A stretch of DNA of 11,388 nucleotides from contig JAGAZK010000035.1 of the NCBI GenBank assembly GCA_017940085.1, forward strand, positions 1 through 11,388, read 5' to 3'. This document shows positions 1-6,247 of the stretch, piece after piece. Within the stretch, counting starts at the first letter, position 1, and the number at the start of each line of letters is the position of its first letter. The position numbers and the translations under genes are program-made. The notes under the pieces were generated by a model. That model saw only the letters and a program-made list of their open reading frames with translations. It was not told where the DNA came from and searched no databases. This stretch comes from Campylobacter sp. Its GTDB lineage: Bacteria; Campylobacterota; Campylobacteria; Campylobacterales; Campylobacteraceae.

Positions 1-2
1 AT

Positions 3-1091
3 TTCACGCAGTATGGCAAAAAAATCATTGAAAATTTTGTAAATTTAAACAAACCCCAAATCAAGGAGAAAAAAGTGAGTAACTTTGCACCTTTTATGAT
101 AAAGCTTCAAAAGGGCTTTCCGCTTGAAAGTGGCGATTATGAAGAGATTTTTGCAAGTGTCATGGCAAAAGACTATGACATTGTCCAACTAGCAGGGCTT
201 CTTGTGTTAATTAGCGAAAAATCGCTTTACCCAGATAGCCTAAGTGCGCTTGTGCGAAGCGTTTTGAAATACTCCAAAACTTACAGCGATGATAAGCCTA
301 TGCTTGACATCGTAGGCACCGGCGGGGACGCGCTAAAAACGATAAATATTTCCACAACCTGCGCGTTTATACTCGCTTCTCTTGGCGTCAGGGTCGGCAA
401 ACACGGCAACAGCGCAGTATCAAGCAAAAGCGGATCGAGCAATATCTTTGAAGCCTTAGGAGTGCCGTTAAATAGCGATCTTGGCGAACTTAGAGCGCTT
501 ATGGATAAGACAAATTTGGCATTTTTCCATGCGCCGTTTTTTCACAAGGTTACAGCCGAAGTCAAAGAAGCGCGAACTCGCCTTAAAATCGGCACTTTCT
601 TTAATATTTTAGGACCTTTGCTAAATCCAAATTTAGCCCTTTCTAACCAAGTCGTAGGCAACTACCACGAAGAAGTAAATGAGCTAATAGCGCAAACTTT
701 GCAAAAGCTTGGTCGAAAGCACGCATTAGTCGTGCATGGCATGGACGGCATGGACGAGATCACGCTGTGCGATGAAACGCTCGTGCATGAAGTGCGGGGC
801 GAGAAAATCATCGAGTATAAAATCACGCCTGAGCAATTTGGCTTTAACCGCGCCTTTCACACCGACATCGAGGGCGGAGATAGCAAATTTAATGCTGAAA
901 TTTTTAAAAGCACGATAAAAGGCGAGTTAAAAGGACCTAAACGCGACATAGTCGTGCTAAATGCGATGTTTGCTTTGTATGCAGCTGACTTTGCCAAAAG
1001 CCCAACCGAAGCCAAAGAGATAATCGAAAACGCCCTTGATAGTGGCAAAGTGTGGGAATTTTATCAAAGTTATATTAAGAATTTTGGGTAG
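3..1091 (+). CDS. trpGD: Bifunctional anthranilate synthase glutaminase / anthranilate phosphoribosyltransferase TrpGD, 3' part
   Basis: The visible part is TrpD, which joins anthranilate to PRPP to give phosphoribosylanthranilate, the second committed step of tryptophan synthesis. Counting from the GTG at 75, GTGGD (residues 81-85) and KHGNSAVSSKSGS (109-121) form the PRPP/metal site, followed by FFNILGPLLNP (about 175-185) and HGMDGMDEI. The frame stays open upstream to the window edge. The 24 codons before the GTG read FTQYGKKIIENF and on, which looks like the C-terminal end of a TrpG glutamine amidotransferase. I therefore read this as the fused trpGD known in Campylobacter, cut at the 5' side. 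However, an ideal AAGGAG lies 6 nt before the GTG at 75, so a separate 338-residue TrpD (75-1091) is possible. The Arg that usually follows HGN is Ser here. TrpD identity is certain; fusion is likely. Confidence 0.9.
   Translation, partial: FTQYGKKIIENFVNLNKPQIKEKKVSNFAPFMIKLQKGFPLESGDYEEIFASVMAKDYDIVQLAGLLVLISEKSLYPDSLSALVRSVLKYSKTYSDDKPMLDIVGTGGDALKTINISTTCAFILASLGVRVGKHGNSAVSSKSGSSNIFEALGVPLNSDLGELRALMDKTNLAFFHAPFFHKVTAEVKEARTRLKIGTFFNILGPLLNPNLALSNQVVGNYHEEVNELIAQTLQKLGRKHALVVHGMDGMDEITLCDETLVHEVRGEKIIEYKITPEQFGFNRAFHTDIEGGDSKFNAEIFKSTIKGELKGPKRDIVVLNAMFALYAADFAKSPTEAKEIIENALDSGKVWEFYQSYIKNFG
63..77 (+). promoter_or_regulatory. Internal Shine-Dalgarno and GTG start inside trpGD
   Basis: AAGGAG at 63-68 is followed after 6 nt by GTG at 75-77, in frame with both the upstream TrpG-like tail and TrpD. 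This is as good a ribosome site as any in the window, and it falls where the TrpG domain ends and TrpD begins. It may be a relic of separate genes, a real internal start, or chance: the bases also encode Lys-Glu-Lys-Lys in the linker. Confidence 0.45.
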
Positions 1092-1099
1092 AAATTTAA

Positions 1100-1139
1100 A
1101 AATTTACAAATTTGCAGAACAATGCAAATTTGTAAATTT
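1100..1139. terminator. Bidirectional terminator stem-loop between trpGD and the endonuclease gene
   Basis: AAATTTACAAATTTGCA at 1100-1116 pairs perfectly with 1123-1139, giving a 17-bp stem with a 6-nt loop (GAACAA). It lies between convergent genes ending at 1091 and 1164. On the minus strand the stem is followed by a T-rich stretch (reverse complement of 1092-1102), as for an intrinsic terminator. On the plus strand the following sequence is less T-rich, so termination there is less sure. Confidence 0.7.
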
Positions 1140-1163
1140 GCGATACTTTATAAATTTGCAAAA

Positions 1164-2417
1164 TTATTTTTCACCTAAAAGTGTTTTATTATAATTTACT
1201 AGTAAATTTTGCAATGAAGTTTTGTATTTTATGTTATCTGTGTATTTTAATACAATTTCATCTCCGACTAAATTATCAAGCACAGCGTCTAAATCCCTAA
1301 AATTTAAGCGAATTGCATTTTTTATTTTTTTATCTAGCGTAAAAAGTTTATGCGAATTTGCATCAATATAAATCAAATTTTTCCAATCATCAATAGCTTT
1401 TAAAGCATCAATATCTTTGGCGTAATAAAACGGCACTATATGATGAAGTTCAAATTGTAAATTTTTATCTAAATTATGTTCTTTAAAATATTGTTCTTTA
1501 ATCACAGAGCTTCTTTTAAATACTATTTTTTCGCCTTTCAAAGTTGTTTTCAATAATAATCGCTCTTGTTTTTCATCGTGTTCGAAAAGCGACATTAAAT
1601 TAAAATTATTAAACATTGTTTGACTTTCATTTTTCCAGTTATGAAAATCTCTTTTATTTGTTTTATCGCCTTTGAAATTTTTTGGATTACAATACTGCGA
1701 AACTACATTTTCAACGACTTTTTGCCTAGCTTTTAAGCTTCTAAATTCATTTATAAATTCAACAATATTATCTTTTGTTAAAATTTTTCCTTGATAAATT
1801 TTGCCTAGATAAGTTACAAAAAACATCATTTCGCTAATACTGATATATTGTGGTTGAAGTGAATTTAAAATATCTAAAATATCTTGTGTTAAACCGCTAA
1901 AAACATTATCTAACGCAATACCTAAATTTTTTTGCTCTTCAAAAATGTCTTTTGAATTTAAAAATTTTAATCCGTTTTCATTGATTTTTACAAATCTATA
2001 TTGATATTTTCTTTCTATGTTACAAAATTCAATTTTTCCATTTTTTCGCAAAGCAAATCTATCTATAAAGCCCATTCTTTGCAAATTTACAAAAACTATT
2101 TTTCTCATTCCCATATCGGAAATACTAAAATTTATCTTTTTTAACTCCTTATTTACTTTTGCCAAATATTCGCAAAATTCAAGCTCTTGTGGTAAATATT
2201 TATAATCATCATATATGTCGCCTTGCGTATGATAAAGCATTTTATCTTTTGGTAAATTTTCTAAAACAATTTTAATATATTCTTTATTCCAACGATAATG
2301 TTGTAATTTGTGAATTCCACGATAATCATCTCTTAAAGTTCTATCATAGAGAAATTGTAGGCATTTCAAAGCTGGTTGAATACCCAGTAATTTTTCTTTG
2401 AATTCTTCTTTTGTCAT
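1164..2417 (-). CDS. HNH type IIS restriction endonuclease, MboII-like
   Basis: Predicted DNA-cutting subunit of the restriction system, 417 residues. The C-terminal part carries a beta-beta-alpha-metal (HNH) nuclease core: ELHHIVPF with H325-H326, WKNLIYID with N347, and H356 in SHKLF. The N-terminal 300 residues show no motif I can name and presumably hold DNA recognition. Two methyltransferases of different chemistry lie just upstream, and the length is near the 416 residues I recall for R.MboII, so I infer a type IIS enzyme of that family (GAAGA, cutting outside the site). The start is firm: AAGGAG (2429-2424 on the minus strand) lies 6 nt before the ATG, and the frame has a TAG shortly upstream. 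The gene begins inside the 3' end of the adenine methyltransferase gene, overlapping it by 74 bp. HNH nuclease is confident; the exact specificity is inferred from context. Confidence 0.8.
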   Translation of the reverse strand: MTKEEFKEKLLGIQPALKCLQFLYDRTLRDDYRGIHKLQHYRWNKEYIKIVLENLPKDKMLYHTQGDIYDDYKYLPQELEFCEYLAKVNKELKKINFSISDMGMRKIVFVNLQRMGFIDRFALRKNGKIEFCNIERKYQYRFVKINENGLKFLNSKDIFEEQKNLGIALDNVFSGLTQDILDILNSLQPQYISISEMMFFVTYLGKIYQGKILTKDNIVEFINEFRSLKARQKVVENVVSQYCNPKNFKGDKTNKRDFHNWKNESQTMFNNFNLMSLFEHDEKQERLLLKTTLKGEKIVFKRSSVIKEQYFKEHNLDKNLQFELHHIVPFYYAKDIDALKAIDDWKNLIYIDANSHKLFTLDKKIKNAIRLNFRDLDAVLDNLVGDEIVLKYTDNIKYKTSLQNLLVNYNKTLLGEK

Positions 2418-3192
2418 TTCCTGCTCCTTTTTCTAAATTTAAACTTTTATCCACAAATTCAATATTTTGTTCGCAACCAATATAATTTCGTCCCAAATCT
2501 CTCGCGACTACGCTTGTGATACCAGTTCCGCTGAATAAATCTAAAACTAAATCATTTTCTTTGCTACTTGCTTTTATCATCCGTTCTATCATCTCTCTTG
2601 GCTTTGGCGTGGCGTGATTTTGTTTAGTAACTTTTCCGTTTATTTTATTTTTATGGCGTGTTGAAACTATTTCCCAAACATCAGGACAAAGTTTGCCATT
2701 TGGATTAGGATACCAGCGTTTGCCATTTTTTACAATTCCCGTTTTTGCAGCCGCTGCAATTCTATCTGTTGATAAATATGGAATTCTAATACTCTCACAG
2801 TCAAAATAATAATCTTTTTGGCTCATTGTATAAAATAAAATACTTTCTTGGTTATTATTAAATTTTCTTTTACTTGCACTCATTCCATCTTTTTTATACC
2901 AAGTAATAAAATTTTGAAAAAATACCTTTTTATCTCTTAGATGATTTAAAAACAAAGCTGAGTTATATGGCGTATTAAATATATAAAAACTTGCATTTGG
3001 TTTTAATTTTAAAAGCATTTTATCAATCCACTTAAAGCTAAATTCTAAAAATGCTTGTTCGCTTTCAAATTTATCCCAATCTGCAACTTTTAAATTATAT
3101 GGTGGGTCAATTATGGCTAAATCTGCAAATTTATCTGGCAACATATCTAAAAATTTAAAAATATCGCAAATATAAATTTTATTTGTTTGCAT
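2344..3192 (-). CDS. Beta-class DNA methyltransferase of the R-M system, probably N6-adenine (M1.MboII-like)
   Basis: Protects host DNA from the linked HNH nuclease by methylating one strand of an asymmetric site; DPPY enzymes of this type usually make N6-methyladenine. 282 residues. Catalytic motif IV is DPPYN at 29-33, near the N-terminus. Motif X is around HATPKPREMIERMI (193-206), and the SAM-binding motif I, DLFSGTG, is at 218-224. This order (IV, then X-I) defines the beta class, with the target-recognition region between. The ATG at 3192 lies inside the end of the preceding methyltransferase gene (14-bp overlap), with no strong ribosome site, which suggests translational coupling. The last 24 or so residues are encoded in the stretch shared with the nuclease gene and look like an extension; without them the protein would be about 258 residues, close to the 260 I recall for M1.MboII. 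Family certain; base specificity likely. Confidence 0.87.
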   Translation of the reverse strand: MQTNKIYICDIFKFLDMLPDKFADLAIIDPPYNLKVADWDKFESEQAFLEFSFKWIDKMLLKLKPNASFYIFNTPYNSALFLNHLRDKKVFFQNFITWYKKDGMSASKRKFNNNQESILFYTMSQKDYYFDCESIRIPYLSTDRIAAAAKTGIVKNGKRWYPNPNGKLCPDVWEIVSTRHKNKINGKVTKQNHATPKPREMIERMIKASSKENDLVLDLFSGTGITSVVARDLGRNYIGCEQNIEFVDKSLNLEKGAGNDKRRIQRKITGYSTSFEMPTISL

Positions 3193-4018
3193 TGTTTAAT
3201 TTCTCACTTATTATATCTTTATAAAATTCATAAATTTCATAACCGACAAAATTTCTATTCAGCTCTTTTGCAACTTTTAGTGTAGTTCCGCTTCCAGTGA
3301 ATGGGTCTAAAACTATATCGCCAACGAAAGAATAAAGTTTTATTAAACGATACGGAATTTGTTCTGGCATAATCGCTGGGTGTCTGCCAAAAGCAATATC
3401 GTTTTTATTTGGAATAGGAATATTCCAAATTTGCTTTGTAAATTCAACCCATTCTTGTTGTGATAATTTGCTTTTTTCTTTAATTTCAGGTCTTACAAAT
3501 GTAGATTTTCCATCTTTTACAAAAATAGTAATAAATTCGCTTGTATTTTGAGCGTAAAAATTTCTAGGATACGGATAGCTACCAAACATTAAATTTTTAC
3601 TTGTGTTTGTTCTATTCCAAATATATAAATCCATTAGAAAAAAATTTGTATTTTTCAAAATACTATTTTGAATATCGCTTTGCAAATCAAAAATATGACG
3701 ATTATAATGTGTATTTAAATCTTTTTTAAGCATAGGCATAAGCGGGACATTTATGCAAAGTTTTCCGTTTGGTTTAAGCACCCTAAAACACTCTTTCCAA
3801 ACCTTTAAAAGTCCTTTGATATAATCATTATAATTTTTTAAATTTCCCAAATCTGCGTTATCGCTTTTTGAGTGAATTTCATTTTGATAGCCATTTTTTG
3901 AATAATCTTTGATATTAAAATACGGCGGACTTGTTATAATTAAATCCACGCTACAATCTGGCAATTCAGACATTTTTTCCGATGATTTATAAAAAACTTG
4001 ATTTAAAAAATTTTTCAT
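3179..4018 (-). CDS. Beta-class DNA methyltransferase of the R-M system, probably N4-cytosine (M2.MboII-like)
   Basis: First gene of the minus-strand restriction operon and the partner methyltransferase. Catalytic motif IV is TSPPYFNI (residues 29-36 from the ATG). The Ser in SPPY is typical of N4-cytosine methyltransferases, so this enzyme probably modifies a C on the strand opposite the adenine methylated by its neighbour. Motif X (HPAIMPEQIPYRLI) comes late and is followed by SAM motif I DPFTGSGTT (about 238-246), which again gives the beta class. An N4C plus an N6A enzyme with one HNH nuclease is the makeup of MboII and H. pylori HpyAII. I chose the ATG at 4018 (279 residues); an in-frame TTG at 4030 would add MVFN, and neither has a strong ribosome site. 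A probable promoter lies about 45 bases upstream. Family certain; N4C likely from the motif alone. Confidence 0.85.
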   Translation of the reverse strand: MKNFLNQVFYKSSEKMSELPDCSVDLIITSPPYFNIKDYSKNGYQNEIHSKSDNADLGNLKNYNDYIKGLLKVWKECFRVLKPNGKLCINVPLMPMLKKDLNTHYNRHIFDLQSDIQNSILKNTNFFLMDLYIWNRTNTSKNLMFGSYPYPRNFYAQNTSEFITIFVKDGKSTFVRPEIKEKSKLSQQEWVEFTKQIWNIPIPNKNDIAFGRHPAIMPEQIPYRLIKLYSFVGDIVLDPFTGSGTTLKVAKELNRNFVGYEIYEFYKDIISEKLNNANK

Positions 4019-4061
4019 ATTAAAAACCAAAATACCACTAATTTTTATTTAAAACGACAAA

Positions 4062-4067
4062 ATTGTA
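4062..4067 (-). promoter_or_regulatory. Candidate -10 box for the R-M operon
   Basis: On the minus strand the sequence reads TGATACAATTTT, giving TACAAT as a -10 hexamer about 44 bases before the ATG at 4018. T/A-rich DNA lies upstream in place of a clear -35, as is usual for Campylobacter housekeeping promoters. It sits back to back with the plus-strand promoter at 4125. Confidence 0.45.
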
Positions 4068-4124
4068 TCAAAATTTACTTTGCAAACATATAAATTTTTA
4101 ATACCTTTAAAAGCCCTAATAATG

Positions 4125-4130
4125 TATAAT
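4125..4130 (+). promoter_or_regulatory. Candidate -10 box for the D12 methyltransferase and trpF
   Basis: A perfect TATAAT preceded directly by TG stands 35 bases before the ATG at 4166, with a T-rich upstream stretch (4091-4110) and no clear -35 box, as in Campylobacter sigma-70 promoters. Because trpF begins 2 bases after the methyltransferase gene, this is probably also the promoter that drives trpF. Confidence 0.6.
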
Positions 4131-4165
4131 ATTCGCTTAAATTTTTGAAATAAAGTTTGGAATTT

Positions 4166-5269
4166 ATGGCAAATTTAAAAGAAAACGAAAACTATCTGGG
4201 CGAACAACTTATTAGCTATCTAGGAAACAAACGCTCACTTTTGGGGGCGATAAATGGCGTTATAACGGACATTAAGGCAAATTTGGGCGTTGAAAAAATC
4301 GCTTTTGCCGATGTTTTCAGTGGCAGTGGCGTGGTGGCAAGATTTGCCAAAGCGCACTCAAATTTGGTTTTGGCAAATGATTTGGAAAAATACTCTTTTG
4401 TTATAAATTCGTGTTATTTGGCGAATTTAACGCCCCAGTTGAAAGCAAATTTAGCTAAATTTTATGCTGAAATTTTAGCGAATTTTAAGCCGTGCGAGAG
4501 CTTTATCAGCGAACTTTACGCCCCAAAAGACGATGAAAAAATCAAAAAAGGCGAAAGGGTTTTTTACTCACGCCAAAATGCCCTTATTTTGGGGGGACTA
4601 CGCACCGCAATCAGCCAAATTCCAAGTGAGTTTCAAAAATACTTCATCGCTCCGCTTCTAAGCGAAGCTTCTATCCACTCAAACACAGGCGGCGTTTTTA
4701 AGGGCTTTTACAAGGACAAAAACGGCGTGGGGAAATTCGGCGGTAGTGGCGAAAATGCACTAAGTCGAATTTTAGGCGAGATAAGTTTGCCGTTTCCGGT
4801 TTTTTCAAATTTCACAAGCGATTTTCAGGTTTTCCAAAGCGATGCTTACGAGTTTTCAAAAATCGCTCCAAGCGTGGATATAGCGTATTTTGACCCGCCT
4901 TATAACCAGCACCCTTACGGCTCGAATTATTTTATGCTAAATTTAATCGCGGATTTTAAAGCACCAAATTTAGGGGATTTAAGCGAAGTTAGTGGTATCC
5001 CAAACGGCTGGAACCGCTCGAACTACAATAAAAAATCTCGTGCCGCAGATGAATTTTTCACGCTTTTGGCTGAATTTAGGGCAAAATATTTGATAATCTC
5101 GTTCAATTCAGAAGGCTTTATCAGCGAAGATGAGTTTTTAAAAAATCTCGCTCTCATCGGAAAAACGGAAAAAATCGAGATAAAATACCCTGCGTATCGT
5201 GCTTCTAGAAACTTGCGAAACCGAAATTTGCATGTAACCGAGTATCTTTATATCGTCAAAAAGGTGTGA
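4166..5269 (+). CDS. D12-class (alpha) N6-adenine DNA methyltransferase, apparently without its own nuclease
   Basis: Transfers a methyl group from SAM to adenine in DNA. 367 residues from the ATG at 4166. Motif X YLGNKRSLL (18-26) and motif I DVFSGSG (49-55) come first, and the catalytic motif IV DPPYNQHPYGSNYFMLN (243-259) follows. This order (X-I-IV) is that of the alpha/D12 class and differs from the two beta-class enzymes next door, so it is not simply a third copy. A TTG at 4157 is in frame but adds only MEF; the ATG is preceded by a weak GGA. No nuclease gene is paired on this strand, so it is likely either an orphan regulator-type methyltransferase or the surviving half of another R-M system. 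It uses more G and C than the restriction operon and carries a G6 run (4591-4596). It nearly abuts trpF. The target site cannot be read from sequence. Confidence 0.88.
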   Translation: MANLKENENYLGEQLISYLGNKRSLLGAINGVITDIKANLGVEKIAFADVFSGSGVVARFAKAHSNLVLANDLEKYSFVINSCYLANLTPQLKANLAKFYAEILANFKPCESFISELYAPKDDEKIKKGERVFYSRQNALILGGLRTAISQIPSEFQKYFIAPLLSEASIHSNTGGVFKGFYKDKNGVGKFGGSGENALSRILGEISLPFPVFSNFTSDFQVFQSDAYEFSKIAPSVDIAYFDPPYNQHPYGSNYFMLNLIADFKAPNLGDLSEVSGIPNGWNRSNYNKKSRAADEFFTLLAEFRAKYLIISFNSEGFISEDEFLKNLALIGKTEKIEIKYPAYRASRNLRNRNLHVTEYLYIVKKV

Positions 5270-5271
5270 AA

Positions 5272-5901
5272 ATGGGCGCTATAAAACCAAAAATCAAAAT
5301 TTGCGGGATTAAAAATTTAGCCGAAGCAAAAAGCGTTTTAGAGTGTGATTTTAACGGCGTTAGAGTGGATTTTTTGGGTTTAATCTTTGCCGAAAGCAAA
5401 CGAAAAGTAACGCCCGAAATAGCAAAAGAAATTTCAAATTTAGTGCGTGAATTTGGTCGCAAAAGCGTCGGCGTTTTTACCGATACGAGCGATGATGAAA
5501 TTTTGCAAATTTGCAAATTTGCAAATCTAAGCGTAGCACAAATTTATAAAGAAATTTCGCTAAATTTAAAGCAAAATCTTGCAAACATCGGCGTAGAAGC
5601 GTGGCAGGTCGTTCGAGTGAAAGATAAAATTCCAAATTTAAAAAATTTAAACTATGATAAAATTTTGTTTGATTACAAAGGCGAAAAAATGGGCGGAAAC
5701 GGCGAAAGCTTCGAGTGGAAAATGCTAAAAAATTTGCAAATTTCATTTATCCTAGCTGGCGGTATCGGCATAGAAAACGCGAAAGAAGCCTTAAATTTAG
5801 GGGCTTTTTGCCTTGACATAAATAGTAAAGTAGAAGATGAAAACGGCATAAAAAACCCAGCAAAAATCACACAAATTTTAAAAATAATCGCCATTGCTTA
5901 G
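5272..5901 (+). CDS. trpF: Phosphoribosylanthranilate isomerase TrpF
   Basis: Converts N-(5'-phosphoribosyl)anthranilate to the carboxyphenylamino-deoxyribulose phosphate that TrpC uses. 209 residues, a single (beta/alpha)8 barrel. KIKICGIKN near the N-terminus carries the catalytic Cys; SKRKV, SVGVFTDT, the catalytic Asp in KILFDYKG, the GGNG loop and LAGGIG are all in order. I chose the ATG at 5272 because AAGGTG (5261-5266) lies 5 nt upstream; an in-frame GTG at 5266 overlaps the preceding gene's stop. Two loops depart from the consensus I know: LSVAQIYKE where Q(L/F)HG is usual, and DINSKVED where SSG(V/I)E is usual. The gene is separated from trpGD by the methyltransferase island and from trpB by a 346-base gap, so it probably depends on the methyltransferase promoter. 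Identity is confident. Confidence 0.93.
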   Translation: MGAIKPKIKICGIKNLAEAKSVLECDFNGVRVDFLGLIFAESKRKVTPEIAKEISNLVREFGRKSVGVFTDTSDDEILQICKFANLSVAQIYKEISLNLKQNLANIGVEAWQVVRVKDKIPNLKNLNYDKILFDYKGEKMGGNGESFEWKMLKNLQISFILAGGIGIENAKEALNLGAFCLDINSKVEDENGIKNPAKITQILKIIAIA

Positions 5902-5915
5902 ATTGTGATTATTTT

Positions 5916-5949
5916 CAAATTTAAGTTTAACAAACTAGATTTAAATTTG
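5916..5949 (+). terminator. Possible stem-loop after trpF
   Basis: CAAATTTAA at 5916-5924 pairs with TTAAATTTG at 5941-5949, extended inward by GTTT/AAAC (5925-5928 with 5932-5935) and interrupted by a 5-nt bulge. It lies 15 bases after the trpF stop. The tail after it is only moderately T-rich, so this is a weak terminator candidate. Confidence 0.35.
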
Positions 5950-5964
5950 TCAATTTGTTTGATT

Positions 5965-6104
5965 TGTCATTGCGAGAATTTGCCGTTAGGCAAATTCGTG
6001 GCAATCGCCAAAGGTCGATAAACCAAAATCTAAATTTACAAAAAGCAAATTCGTAATTTAATCATTGGCGATTACTTCGTTCGCAAAGCTCACTCGCAAT
6101 GACA
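5965..6104. repeat. Intergenic inverted-repeat element (MITE-like) between trpF and trpB
   Basis: TGTCATTGCGAG at 5965-5976 is repeated exactly in inverted form at 6093-6104. An inner pair, AATCGCCAA (6003-6011) and its complement (6065-6073), lies at a similar distance from each end. The two arms thus read as two head-to-head copies of one unit, TGTCATTGCGAG-variable-CG..G.AATCGCCAA, about 45 bases each. The left copy holds a perfect 9-bp hairpin, 5976-5984 with 5989-5997, loop GTTA. No transposase is present. The wording resembles the CATTGCGAG...GCAATC intergenic repeats I recall from many unrelated bacteria. This fills most of the 346-base gap; 6105-6210 shows nothing I can name. Confidence 0.7.
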
Positions 6105-6214
6105 GTAAAGACGAATTTAAAATCATTGCACGAGTTTAAATTTGCAAATACAAAATTTCGCTATCGCACGAAGCAAGGCGTAAATTTCAAAGCAACTTTT
6201 AACGCTATTTTAGA

Positions 6215-6220
6215 TATAAT
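6215..6220 (+). promoter_or_regulatory. Candidate -10 box for trpB-trpA (and downstream flagellar genes)
   Basis: TATAAT in GATATAATCGG stands 28 bases before the trpB ATG, with T-rich sequence upstream (TATTTTAG) instead of a -35 box. AAGG at 6238-6241 serves as ribosome site. No leader peptide with tandem Trp codons or attenuator is visible in the short leader. Confidence 0.6.
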
Positions 6221-6247
6221 CGGCAAATTTTTATTTTAAGGCAAAAA

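Noticed and set aside
736..1048. Small open frames on both strands in the 3' part of trpGD
   Set aside because: Low-complexity shadows of the TrpD frame, with no start signals.
2017..2205. 62-codon plus-strand open frame within the endonuclease gene
   Set aside because: Opposite-strand shadow of a well-supported gene; no ribosome site or recognisable domain.
4004..4015. A6/T5 runs at the 5' end of the SPPY methyltransferase gene as a phase-variation tract
   Set aside because: Too short, and ordinary in such AT-rich DNA.
1092..4165. Transposon or integrase-borne island
   Set aside because: No transposase, integrase, att-like direct repeats or tRNA edge seen at the borders of the R-M cluster.
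5501..5526. Tandem repeat or CRISPR-like unit
   Set aside because: Only three 8-base copies with no spacers, inside trpF, encoding ordinary residues.
5256..5894. Several minus-strand open frames across trpF
   Set aside because: Antisense shadows caused by codon usage of trpF; no family features.
5902..6247. tRNA, small gene or attenuator leader in the trpF-trpB gap
   Set aside because: No cloverleaf, no open frame with a ribosome site and no tandem Trp codons; the repeat element explains most of it.
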